Assembly: GCA_037903475.1 (NCBI GenBank)
Contig: JBAJFG010000590.1
Location: 620,001-684,000 of the forward strand
Length of the DNA: 64,000 bases
Source: Ancylostoma caninum
Taxonomy: Eukaryota; Nematoda; Chromadorea; Rhabditida; Ancylostomatidae
Direction of reading: 5' to 3'
A program made the position numbers and the translations under genes. The notes under the pieces were generated by a model. The model searched no databases. It saw nothing but the letters and a program-made list of their open reading frames with translations, and had not been told where the DNA came from. This document shows, in pieces, positions 33,490 to 43,133 of the stretch (positions are counted from its first letter, which is position 1; each line of letters opens with the position of its first letter).

Positions 33490-35156
33490 CTTGATTTGCC
33501 TGTATAAACATGCAGTAACAAGAATATCAAGCAGTACTGATGAAGAATGCACTATGGCAAATACCATGTATTCTAATGTGACAATAGTACTGCGGCAGGT
33601 ATTATTCCGGTATGACAACGCACCCGTTTGAGGATCAAAAAGATAAAGGCAATCATCTTAAAAGCTTGAATCAAAACAGTTACTTCTTTCATTTAAAAAA
33701 GCGTCATGTAATAGCTTATCACTCACACAATTGGAACGCATAAACGACAAAGATAGGTAAGCATAGTTGAAAAACGAATACAATTCCAGTAATTGTATTC
33801 TTCATTTTGAAGAATTTTGTATATTGCAGCGGCAAGAAGACAGCACATGCTCGATTAAGAGAAACAAATGCGTTGAGAAGGATTAATACAAATCTCTGGT
33901 AGATTTTGAGGGCTGTCAGGGTAACAGATAGTGCGAACAGCTCATCATACCAATATATAAGAAGTCCTCCTTTGAGCCTGAAAGTATTCCATTTTTTACA
34001 TTGACTTCCAACTAGCAATCACCCTTCCTGCAAAACTGCTTTGAGTCATAAGTACTATCAGAAGAATATCGTGTACAAGATGTAATTATTAGGTATGTGG
34101 AGAAGTTTCCGCCCTTTTTAAGGCAAAACTGAGCCTTTATTGAGAAAGAAACAAAGCAGATACATTAATCATAATGTTGAAAATCGTCGGCTGTAACCTA
34201 TCCCCATCTTTCTGGAGAAGATAGACGCCACAGCGGTAGAACACCTCGTCCTTTGACTCGATCCATTCCTTATCCATTTTTCGACATCTTCAAAAGAATG
34301 GAAGCGCTGCTCGGATAGCCTGCGGGACATCATCCAAAACAAGCGGTAGGGGCACAATCTAGTGAATAAGCCGCATGAGGTAGCATATCCCAGCGAAGTG
34401 CTTCAAGCGCTTCCTTGACGGGTTTTGTGACATGTGCATGTACATGTCCACATTGAGGACCCATATTTTTCAAACAAAACTTTTTCCCACTGAAACTTTG
34501 TAAAGGGGGTCATTGTTGAGGTGCTGAACACAAATATCCTATCCATTTTGCACAGTAGCCTCGTTTTTGTAAGGTTACGGTAGGGTTATTGAAACGAAAT
34601 ATGTTTGTTTGATGGCTCAAATTTGACAAGATTATCGCTGTAAAACACAAAAATGTTAATGCAAATCAAAACGAATGTGTAATGAATATTCAAACCAACA
34701 AAACAAGGCAGCGTTCACAAAGCATTCGCAGGAATAACTAACTATTATAACCACTTACCGCTAAAGGGCGCAAACTTTCTCACATATCTAATATAATAGG
34801 TGAGCACTAAAATTGCAAAAAGAATGCCTTAGTAGAAAAACTTACTCCACGGGGTTCAAAGCAAATATCAATAGGATAACATTGTAGCCTATGTCACAGA
34901 ACAAAATTATAAGTACTATAATTGCGAACGCCAAAGATATCACAGTAAATGTTGGTGATGTGCGTCTCGACTTTATCAAGCAGTAACATGTAACGAGAAG
35001 GAGAACCAGTAGTAATACATCGAGCTGAACCAGTTCACATGTTGAAAGAGTGTAACGACCACAGCTGGATTTTCCACTAATGAACTCCTCTAGGACGGAA
35101 AGGCTTTTTCTTAAAATTTTGCTTGTTAGGTGCTCTACGTGGGAAGAACAACGTGG
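33490..35156 (-). CDS. Serpentine 7TM chemoreceptor, TM1-TM5 exons
   Basis: Three minus-strand exons join in phase. Exon A (open from 35,156; ends 34,846 at GA|GTAAGT) gives an N-terminal region with KSSCGRYTLSTCEL, TM1 (VQLDVLLLVLLLVTCYCLI) and TM2 (FTVISLAFAIIVLIILFCDI). Exon B (33,977-33,727; acceptor TTTCAG, donor T|GTGAGT) gives TM3 with LILLNAFVSLNRACAVFLPL and TM4 (TITGIVFVFQLCLPIFVVYA). Exon C (33,656-33,490; acceptor TTTTAAG, donor AAG|GTATCG) gives CLYLFDPQTGALSYRNNTC and TM5. NR-x(2)AVFxPLxY after TM3 and the C...NNTC loop before TM5 suit nematode serpentine receptors of the Srg superfamily (Srx/Srv-like); I cannot fix the family. The protein would sit in chemosensory-neuron membranes. 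TM6-TM7 are missing here; the exons at 22.1-22.7 kb supply exactly these. The start codon is unresolved. Confidence 0.65.
34150..34460 (-). pseudogene. Mariner transposase C-terminal remnant in receptor intron
   Basis: Minus frames read VTKPVKEALEALRWDMLPHA, AYSLDCAPTACFG (third catalytic region, normally YSPDxAPSDYHLF) and, after a frame change, MSRRLSEQRFHSFEDVEKWI. This is the C-terminal half of a mariner-type transposase of a different subfamily from the 30.6-kb copy. The catalytic Asp survives but the reading frame does not. A possible element end (GTGGAGAAGTTTCCGCCC) lies near 34,098. It lies in the intron between the TM2 and TM3 exons, on the same strand as the gene. Confidence 0.65.
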
Positions 35157-36630
35157 CTATGTAAAACCATCCAGCCCTGTCAAAAAGGCTAGTTCTTGGA
35201 AACCACATATTGTAGCTCCGGGTGAGACTTCAAAACCTGCATATGTGCACCTTTCAGGAAACAATTCACACAAATAAGATTGGTTTGTGGGAGATGTCCA
35301 AACATGGAATAAAGTCGCTAAATTTCCTTTAATCTTTTGCCCCAAGGGTGACGCACACGAAGAGTCTACCACCCTGCATCGTCATCGCCACTGATCGTTA
35401 ACGTTGGCGGCCGACCATTGTTAATGTTGGTGACTCTGAGAACCGTGCCTATCGATGGCGTCGTTGGCGACTCAGTGTGCTATACTCCACATGGACTATA
35501 GCAACAAGCCAACAGGAAGGACGAGATGACACAATGGTGCAGTGAACCAGCAATAGAATGCCGTCAACAGGGTAGGATAGCGCCACACCTCACACGAAGT
35601 ACAGCATGCTGTATCGTTGCTTATCAACATCGGTTTTGAAATGGACCAATTCTCCCGGTCTTGTGAAGAAGTGAATGGTATCCCTTCTCACCTCACAGAA
35701 AGAGGTATCAAAACCAATGTTGGTGGCGGTCGCGAAGTAAGGTGTCTGTAGATCACAACATGATAGCACCTGATCACACAGCGCACTTTTGCACACAGTT
35801 CACACCAAAGGTGCTGTGAAATTAAAAATTTACCACGCTATCGAGAATACCGACATCCATCATCGTGGATTGAGAAAAGATCACTTGTCTGGAGAAAAGA
35901 TTGCCCATATCTACGCAGTCGAATTTTCTGAAATAAAAGAGATTATATCAAAAAGCTTCTTCAAGTGAGACGAAAACTCATAGATGCTGGGTGCAGATGG
36001 TGGAGGGCGCACAGACAAGGCTTTTTGTTCTACGAATTTTCAACAGAAAAAGGGTCTGTCATAGCATTAACGTCGACAATTCTTAAACAAACTCTTATTG
36101 GAGGTGCTAGACGATTTCATTGTCGATGTTAGCAGGAAACAATTTATTCCTCTGAGAGCAGGGATTCATGAAACGATAGAAAAACAAACCAACGATGGTT
36201 AACGTGGTTGGATATCATACAGGCCACGCAATGGTAGGAAACGCAGTATGTTGAAGCTGGTTTACTGACCTGGTTTTGACCGATTATGTTCATGGATTCT
36301 AGCCCTGCATGTTAAACGACATTGCACCGCATGTTAGATGACATGTGAAATTACATTGATTTGCTCTCCAAGACTCTTTCTGTGTAAGGTGTACAGAGTG
36401 TACTGTGCCATTTGACAAAATGGATATCCTCCCAAGCCATTTCAATAGGTAGTTTCAAATGTGACAACTGAAAATATTGGGTACGTGCAAAAAATGATGC
36501 GCGTTCTTATGCCTTCGATTCCGACCCCATAACTGGTTTCAAAATCAATCGTTTTGCTAAGACTTAAAACCCTTTAATCCGCAAGTCTTTATCAATAAGA
36601 CAGATGTTTTTCGTACAGTTTCAGAGGGAT
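35157..36630. other. Intergenic, one coding-like minus frame
   Basis: The minus frame at 35,590-35,780 (LCDQVLSCCDLQTPYFATAT, then SFCEVRRDTIHFF) has coding-like composition and internal ACAG acceptor and GAG|GTGAGA donor sites, so an exon of an unrecognised gene is possible, but I cannot connect it to others. Nothing else is recognised. Confidence 0.25.
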
Positions 36631-36633
36631 GCG

Positions 36634-37434
36634 TTCAGATGCTCAGGGATGTGGTAGTCAGGGAGCATTCATTTACATTGTATTGAGCATTCAATTACAT
36701 CCTGAAAGTTCTTCTCAGACGAGAAAGATTCTGTAAGCTGTAGTGAGTGATTTTTCCAGCGGGCCGCTACAAACTCGACATATCCTTCACTTAGTGTTGC
36801 TTCAGTTTCTGGCAGTGTTTTGGGACTACTTCATCGTCCAGCTGTTGAGGAGGTACTTCATTTTGTTTTTCAGAGGTTTTACTCTTCATTATAGAGCGAA
36901 TCACATCCAAGTGATGAGTCACAATTAGTTTACTACAAAGGCGTTGTCGACAAACTTCCAGAAGACAATTTTGGTATCTCTTTAGGCTTAAAGGAAATTC
37001 TCCAGGAAGAAGTCGTTCAGGTGCTCAGGGAAGTGGTAGTCAGGGAGCAAGAAGTTTGATGACTACGATTTATGAGGCAGAGCTTCCTAGCCTTGTCGCT
37101 CCAGCTTATGGAGTGTCTAGTGTACGAGATGTGGCTGAACGGTGCTGTGATGGGGGTAGAATCCATTCTACTGAGCATTCAATTACATCTTAAAAGTTCT
37201 TCTCAGACGAGAAAGATTGTGTAAGCTGTAGTGAGTGATTTTTCCAGCGGGCCGCTACAAACTCGACATATCCTTCACTTGGTGTTGTTTCAGTTTCTGG
37301 CAGTGTTTTGGGACTACTTCATCGTCCAGCTGTTGAGGAGGAACTTCATTTTGTTTTTCAGAGGCTTTACTCTTTATTATAGAGCGAATCACACCCAAGT
37401 GTTGAGTCACATTTGGTTTACTACAAAGGCGTGA
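36634..37434. repeat. Direct duplication, two diverged copies
   Basis: Bases about 36,634-36,945 and 37,018-37,434 are direct copies: GCTCAGGGA(T/A)GTGGTAGTCA, GAGCATTCAATTACATC, then GTGAGTGATTTTTCCAGCGG through CTACAAAGGCGT with few differences. Copy 1 lacks about 100 bases present in copy 2 (after GGGAGCA). Each copy has a matching plus frame of 61 or 67 codons (MSDFSSGPLQTRHILHLVL) that carries no known domain. The frames differ mainly by substitutions without clear codon bias, so I do not call them genes. Confidence 0.75.
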
Positions 37435-37559
37435 AGCAGACCGCTTAACAAGAATCAGTATGGTACTCGTCCAATATACACGACATCTACTCGTTGAGCT
37501 TTTTCATCCTCCCATTCTTGATCAAGGGAGGGACGGTCTTACGACATTTACCGGTGGGT

Positions 37560-38046
37560 CTGTATGAAAACAAATATGCTGTTTGAATGGGTGTTCTTTG
37601 ATTATTGCCGCCAATTGGAGATCGCAAACCTCAGGAAGACCTGTGCGACATTTTTTATTTTCAATGCAAAGAACACCACGTTGAAAGGTCCGGAAGCAGC
37701 TTCGGTAAGCATTCGCTCAAACTTCCTCAGTCAAAACCATGGTGGTATCTCGAACGGTTTCTGCTGTGACGTCGCCGAGTTTTAGTTCGTTAAAGTGAGT
37801 TTGGCAAAAAAAATTTGTCATGGCGTCTTTCGTTCTAGAACTAAAAGTTCAACAAAAAACGTGAATTACATTCAAAATGCATAAGATATGTAAAAAGCTC
37901 ATAAAATTTGCTACGAAACTATATACTACATACATATCGTTGACAAAAACCATATACGATATACACACCGTTGATAAGAAAAAGCAGAAGTTTATTGCAC
38001 CGGAAATGAATCAAAAGAAACCAGCATTATTTTTGCACCAACCTAG
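37560..38046 (-). mobile_element. Mariner-like remnant with one terminal repeat
   Basis: The end at 38,046 read on the minus strand is CTAGGTTGGTGCAAAAATAA, like the (T)TAGGTTGGTGCAAAAGTAA ends of irritans-type mariners. About 250 bases in, broken minus frames read FNELKLGDVTAETVR, RTFQRGVLCIENK and DLQLAAIIKEHP, matching the N-terminal paired-like region (FxxEFKLG, FRSGDFSLEN, ELKAIVEADP). The C-terminal half and the other end are missing. Confidence 0.55.
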
Positions 38047-38634
38047 TAGCAAAAACATGATATGGAACTTCTAACAACTACAGTAACCATGAAGGAAACA
38101 GGAAAATTAATGTGGAGGAATCTGGCATCTTGTGTGCGAAGGAGAATTCCTAGCAAATGGGACTCCACGCCCAACTGATTGTGTGCTGGACTCACGCGTC
38201 TGTAGAAAAGCTTGTCTGAAGAGGTAGTCTGTAGTGCGCGCATGAAGTCCACCCCCTTATTAACGTGATGAAAATCATATCAGCTTCTGCTGGTGACAGT
38301 CAACTAAATTACCCTTTCTCCTTTTTGGTCATTCGCGAAAGCAGCTTGAATAGAACGGAGCCAGCTGTTATGCGTTGAGGAATAGTGCAATAATCTCTGA
38401 TATTCCATGAATTTGTGGTAGACGTCAGAATACCCATCAAATATTAAAGATATTAGAGAATGAATTTTGCGGCAGCGTCTCATAGTGTGTTATTTGAAAG
38501 AAAAGTCATGTACAACGTCGATGATAGAAACACGCAAGAGGAGACCAACAAGATGTCCCAACCTTTCTTGATGCTTCTTGAACTATGAAGTAGAATTCAC
38601 GAAGTATGGGCGACCAAAACGACTTGTGGATCTA
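38047..38634. other. Intergenic, nothing recognised
   Basis: No supported frame, splice pair or motif seen. Confidence 0.3.
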
Positions 38635-39908
38635 CAGGGGACGTCAATCACGATCACTACTCCCGCGGCCTGGAGCATGGCACCTTCTACGTGGCGCTGG
38701 TGCAGGGATGTGCGTAATTACGATTTACGATTTACGATTTACGGCCATTTTTGACGGTTTTTTTACGGTTAACGATTTACGAAAAAAGATCCAAATTTCG
38801 TAACAAATTCGTAAATAACTACGAGAAACGAATCTCGTTGTAGCGTTTCTGCTTAGGAGTGAATGTACATGATTTCTCTGTGTTCGCATTTTGCAACAAA
38901 GCCAAGAGTGAAATACTTGTTTTGCTTGTAGTTTCTATTACTCGAAGAAGGCGGCATATAGCAACTTCATTATCGCATTCGTAGAGAAGATCTGTTGTAA
39001 AAGCGAAGCTCAAAGGTCTGAATAAAGTGCGACAAGAACACCGCATTTTGAGCTCTGTTTTCCTTTTTCCGTAGGTGGAACAAGCTGTCCGCCCAGACTG
39101 TTCCCTTCAGCAATACGTTTTGCCTTGTTCTTTTGACTTCAACTGCAGTGTGATGTCGTATGCGAAAAGGTTTCCTTCCTGGTCGTTCTCTCATGAACTA
39201 ATTAGTAGTGACCATAAACTATTTGATAAAATACAGAAAAAACTTCTTCTCAGAGATGCAGCACGCATTCTACTTTATTGATAATCGCAGAGGTATTAAA
39301 TGTGCATGCGCCCTAAGCAGTGACTTGCTAGGAGTACTCTCTATCCTTCCAAACTCCTTTGGCACCAATTCACCTACCCCACAGGGTAAATGGCTTGGTT
39401 CGCACTAAAACACATAGAACCATCGACCATGTTTATGTTTACTTCAGAAACACCGACCGGGATGAAGAGAGTTTTCGCAGCGATAAATAATACTCTAGAA
39501 CTGGACAGCTCGCTTAAAATATCGAGAAAAAAAGTTGTCCATTCATCACAACGCTATCACTCTAGTGAAAAGGTGGCGAACTTCAGTGATCAATCCTGCA
39601 GTAGATATATACCTCAGATTATTTCGAGAATGACTTTGTTGTGAAACGAGTATTTCGAGAATGACTTTGTTGTGAAACGAGTTGAAATTATCAGACTCTT
39701 GTAATGGTACCTGGATCCTCAGTTACGATTTACGAATTACGATTTACGGCGGTTTTAGAAAATTTACGATTTACGATAATTCAAATTTTTGTTACGCACA
39801 TCCCTGCGCTGGTGGATGCTGTGGATTTCGTGTGTTGCCCCGCCAGCGCCGCGTGGGTACTGCGGCGCTCCAGGCTGCGGGACTAGTGATCGTGATTGAC
39901 GCTCCCTG
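38635..39908. repeat. Palindromic TA-flanked MITE, split by a hAT-like insertion
   Basis: The left end CAGGGGACGTCAATCACGAT continues CACTACTCCCGCGGCCTGGAGC; the right end read inward is CAGGGAGCGTCAATCACGAT continuing CACTAGTCCCGCAGCCTGGAGC. That is about 42 bases of terminal inverted repeat flanked by TA (38,633-38,634 and 39,909-39,910). Removing the inserted element at 38,703-39,806 and one copy of its target duplication leaves a MITE of about 160 bases. Confidence 0.75.
38703..39806. mobile_element. hAT-like transposon, 1.1 kb, nested in a MITE
   Basis: Ends CAGGGATGTGCGTAA and its complement TTACGCACATCCCTG form a 15-base perfect terminal inverted repeat, flanked by a perfect 8-bp target duplication CGCTGGTG (38,695-38,702 and 39,807-39,814). 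An 8-bp duplication and CAGGG-type ends are hallmarks of hAT elements. Both subterminal regions carry ATTTACG/TTACGA repeats. No hAT transposase motif can be read in the interior, so it is non-autonomous or decayed. A 31-base unit (ATTTCGAGAATGACTTTGTT...) is tandemly doubled at about 39,619-39,681. Confidence 0.8.
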
Positions 39909-39914
39909 TACGAA

Positions 39915-40660
39915 TGTAAAAACTACAAAAGATCTCTAGGATATTGCTCACGCTAACTGACATTAACAAACAATGTATACATAGAATACATTATTTCACC
40001 CTAGTGATGTGGAAAATTTTTTACACTTTCCACGATGAACACTACCTTGAATTAATTGCGTGAACTTCATTATGTAGGCACGTGAGTAATACACAAGCAC
40101 TTGTACTCTACTACGTCGCGATATCAAAATGAATATACTGAGATCAGTCACAGAACGAATATATCACATTAAAGCACATGGTACTCTCAAACAAACGACT
40201 GCGGTGAGGTGACTATGAAGCACAAAAAATTGATCTGCTTCTTGAGCTACAGGAAGCTCCAAATGTCCGCAGTCAAGCGGGGCGTGGCCACGACGCGTCT
40301 TTACGCAGAAACACAAGCGCTCAGCATGCTGCCACTGGTTGTCTGCAGAGTCAGGAAAGCCAGAGGCAGCATAGAGGGGTAGAAACCAAACTCTTTTCCA
40401 AAAACCGGATAGAGCTTTCTAATTCTCGCCTTTCTTACAAAGCTTTTGACAAACCTCTGGGAATATTCAGTCAATAATTAATCAAAAAGTCAAAAAAATA
40501 ACCAAAAAAAATTCAACTCCGACGTTTCAGTGAAAATGTCCACTGGAGCTACTTTGACCAAGCGGACTATTTGATGCGCTCATTAGAAGAAACACACGAA
40601 TCACAAACACGATCATATTTTACCGTGAACCAACTCTGGTAGAATTCCACCCGTCATAAG
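39915..40660. other. Intergenic, nothing recognised
   Basis: No supported frame or element seen. Confidence 0.3.
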
Positions 40661-40905
40661 GTATTTTTCATTTATTTTCTTATTCACTCATCTACTTATT
40701 TATTCATTCATGCACTGTCATGTGCCCTATAAGAAGAACTGTGACGGAAAATTAAACAGAAAAAACTCTTCAAAACAAACGGCGAGTCTCTCATTTCATC
40801 CCGAACCTCGAGATACATAAGGTTCTGTACATGAGGGTCCTCGGTAGAGCCACAGTATCTTAAGAAGACGAAAAAAACATTAAGCACAGTGTGAAACATT
40901 TTATC
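40660..40905 (-). mobile_element. LINE 3' end fragment
   Basis: On the minus strand a frame ends ...SSYRAHDSA and a TGA, followed immediately by GAATGAATAAATAAGTAGAT, an A-rich microsatellite tail. A short C-terminal peptide followed at once by such a tail is typical of CR1/RTE-like 3' ends. No RT motif is included, so the family is inferred only. Confidence 0.35.
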
Positions 40906-40949
40906 TCATAAAATTTCTCAAAACTTCAATGAGAAAGATCACGAGCTAT

Positions 40950-41315
40950 CCGGGACGAACGTTCGGAACTTCCGCGGAACTTGAATGATTTGCGATACTT
41001 CCCGCAGCCTGATTTATTATTGGAGCCCGGTTTTTGGAACTTCCGCGAATGTATGACGTCACGCTTCGTATTTTGACGAAGTTCCGAGTAGAGACGCAGA
41101 GAAAATGGTAGCTTCGGAATTTCCGCGCAGCCTGACGCTTTTTGGAATTCCGTGGAGCTTGATTTACTATCAAAAAATGCACAGCAAACTCAACTTTTGA
41201 AACCTCGAAAAAAAACTTTGACGTCATTTATAAGTTCCGCGGAACTTCCGAGAGGATAACACGGTGACGATTGTTCCGGAACTCCCGCGGAGCTTCGAGA
41301 CAAATATTATAGAAT
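40950..41315. repeat. Clustered GGAACTTCCGCGGAACTT palindromes
   Basis: At least seven copies of (G)GAACTTCCGCG or its complement lie within 360 bases, for example at 40,968, 41,038, 41,123, 41,236 and 41,275. AGTTCCGCGGAACTTCC near 41,233 is a self-complementary core. Flanks are otherwise unique, so it looks like a locally amplified palindrome inside a repeat and not a coding region. Confidence 0.6.
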
Positions 41316-41764
41316 GATCCAAGACACTAGTACATCTAATAAGGTACGTTCATCTAATTTTGGCAGTGGCGTTTTCTGACTTGACTTCAACTAGCTCTAT
41401 AAGAAGTCGTACTAGAATTTGTAAAACTCTCGGCTGCCTTCCCTCGAAATCTTTTTCGCAATAACCTAAAGTGACATGCATAATGTCGAATTTTGGGTAA
41501 AGCTCAATTCTTGTAGATGTATCCTTGGGATTATTCCCATAAATACGGAAATTTTATAAGTTTTCACCAAAAAGGAATTTGTTCCATTGAAGTTATCATA
41601 TGTTATCATTGAAGTTGAAACCTGAGGCTGGTACTCCGCAAAGTCAGAGTTCACAGTCGTGTGGTGCTAATATATCAAAAAGAGAAGCATTAGAGTGGAA
41701 AGAGCATCACGATTGTAACTCTTTTGCTCTCAGGCCCATATTTTATCTACCGGGAAGTACTTGA

Positions 41765-42000
41765 ATTACAATTTATTTATTTATTTGATTTGATCTGACT
41801 TATTGCTCTTAATTACAACACTATTGATACACAGTTCAGATAGAATACAGGTTCTGACTGAAAAGTTACCATCAATAAAAAATGGGCAGTAATCATATTG
41901 ATCTATGCTACACAAATCTTGGACTTCACAGCCCTTTGAACGAAGCGCTGAAACATTTGGGGTGGTAGTAAACCTACTGAGACTGTTAGTTAACAATGAA
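41765..42000 (-). mobile_element. LINE-like 3' end with AAATA tail
   Basis: On the minus strand a 71-codon frame (SKGCEVQDLCSIDQYDYCPF, then SDQIK) ends in AAATCAAATAAATAAATAAATTG, a simple-repeat tail. The peptide does not match the RT C terminus at 29.5 kb, so the element type is unknown. Confidence 0.3.
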
Positions 42001-42013
42001 CGTTAACTGGCAG

Positions 42014-42590
42014 CTAACTCCTAGCATACTGCGAAAGAGTACCCTTGGTTTTTCTCCTCTCCCGCTTATTGTGTTGTGTGCAGTTTCTGACAATAATGCT
42101 AGTTGTCTTTATTGCACGTTGTTTTGAAAACTCGATTTCAAGAGAGCCACCCTTAGTATTGATGGTGCAATGCTGAAAGAAATCAAGAGCATTTATTGAA
42201 AACTTGTATGATTTGATCATCATATCTGACATTGTTGAATTTTACGACAACAACTCTAGAGCGATATATGAGCGTAATGAACTAGGAATTAGAGAGATAC
42301 AGGTGAATATTCAAATTTCACACTACAATACAATGTCTGCCTTCCATCTCTTGGGAGTGTGGCTTGCCAGGTTGTGCTGCGTTTGCCTTATCCAGTTATC
42401 TTAGTTATTGCATTCAACATGTTCCAATTCAATCAAGTAAGCTTGAATAATGTAACTAGAGTACAATAATAAGGAAAAAAACATTGGTTTCATAAGGAAC
42501 AAGTTACGTCACTCTTGTTCGATTTCAGAAGTTCCTCGGGACCTGAAGACGTCTCGAAACCCACCGTCAGGTCACCTACAGGACGTCCCG
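42014..42590. other. Coding-like stretch, possible 5' exon
   Basis: A plus-strand stretch at 42,190-42,302 (IENLYDLIIISDIVEFYDNN, then AIYERNELGIREIQ) ends at a good donor, CAG|GTGAATATT. It could be an exon of the gene at 42.6 kb, but its phase (0) does not fit the acceptor at 42,530, so I leave it separate. Confidence 0.25.
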
Positions 42591-42592
42591 AG

Positions 42593-43133
42593 ATGGCTCT
42601 GGGGAAGTTTCAAAAGCTTGTGTGGGATGAACATTACGTTGCATGTCACTATCACTACATACCTGCCGAATTTGGTCCATTTACCAATCCCGTTCACTAC
42701 GGTGGTCCTACAGTAGCTTCTCAGAATCGGTGTGGGAAAAAACTTTATAAGATGCCTGTGGTCATCGAACCTTTACAAGCATTCCTTGCAAAGCTTGAGG
42801 AGACTGTAGGATATCGGACCTTATGTATCCCTGTAGCAACCTTAGAAAAGGTAGATTATAACACAAAACGAAGGTTTTCGTGATCAACGTATCGAACATG
42901 TCTGTGAGCAACGTTCCAAAGGGATATATTTTTCGTTGAAATTTTTGAGCAGAAGCAGCCTAGTACCCATTCTCGTGTAGGAACATGACATTTCCACTCT
43001 CGTATGACGAATTGCTCATTCACACATTACTGTAACAGCTGTGTGTTGGGATTGATCGCGATGCAAGCACTAAAGTTCGTTTCAGAAAACTGTGAATACT
43101 AGTCGCTATCCGCTCCACGCAGCTTTTGAGTAA
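42593..43133 (+). CDS. Two-exon gene of unknown function, ~101 residues
   Basis: An acceptor TTCGATTTCAG ends at 42,530, possibly a trans-splice site or an internal acceptor. The first ATG in frame (42,593) opens MALGKFQKLVWDEHYVACHY, then HYGGPTVASQNRCGKKLY and LQAFLAKLEETVGYRTL, to a donor AAG|GTAGAT at 42,851. A 235-base intron ends GTTCGTTTCAG (43,085) and the last exon gives KT(V)NTSRYPLHAAFE and TAA at 43,131. Phase 0 on both sides. The frame is also open upstream from 42,515, so the start may be earlier. I do not recognise the family; the pattern YG...P...L...LEE-TG is faintly like AlkB-type dioxygenases but without the catalytic HxD, so this is not claimed. Confidence 0.45.

Noticed and set aside
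40950..41315. Heat-shock element cluster
   Set aside because: The motif is GAAnTTC (one-base spacing), not the nGAAnnTTCn pattern of a true heat-shock element.
42593..43133. AlkB-type dioxygenase
   Set aside because: Only a loose spacing pattern is shared; the catalytic HxD...H residues are absent from the readable protein.
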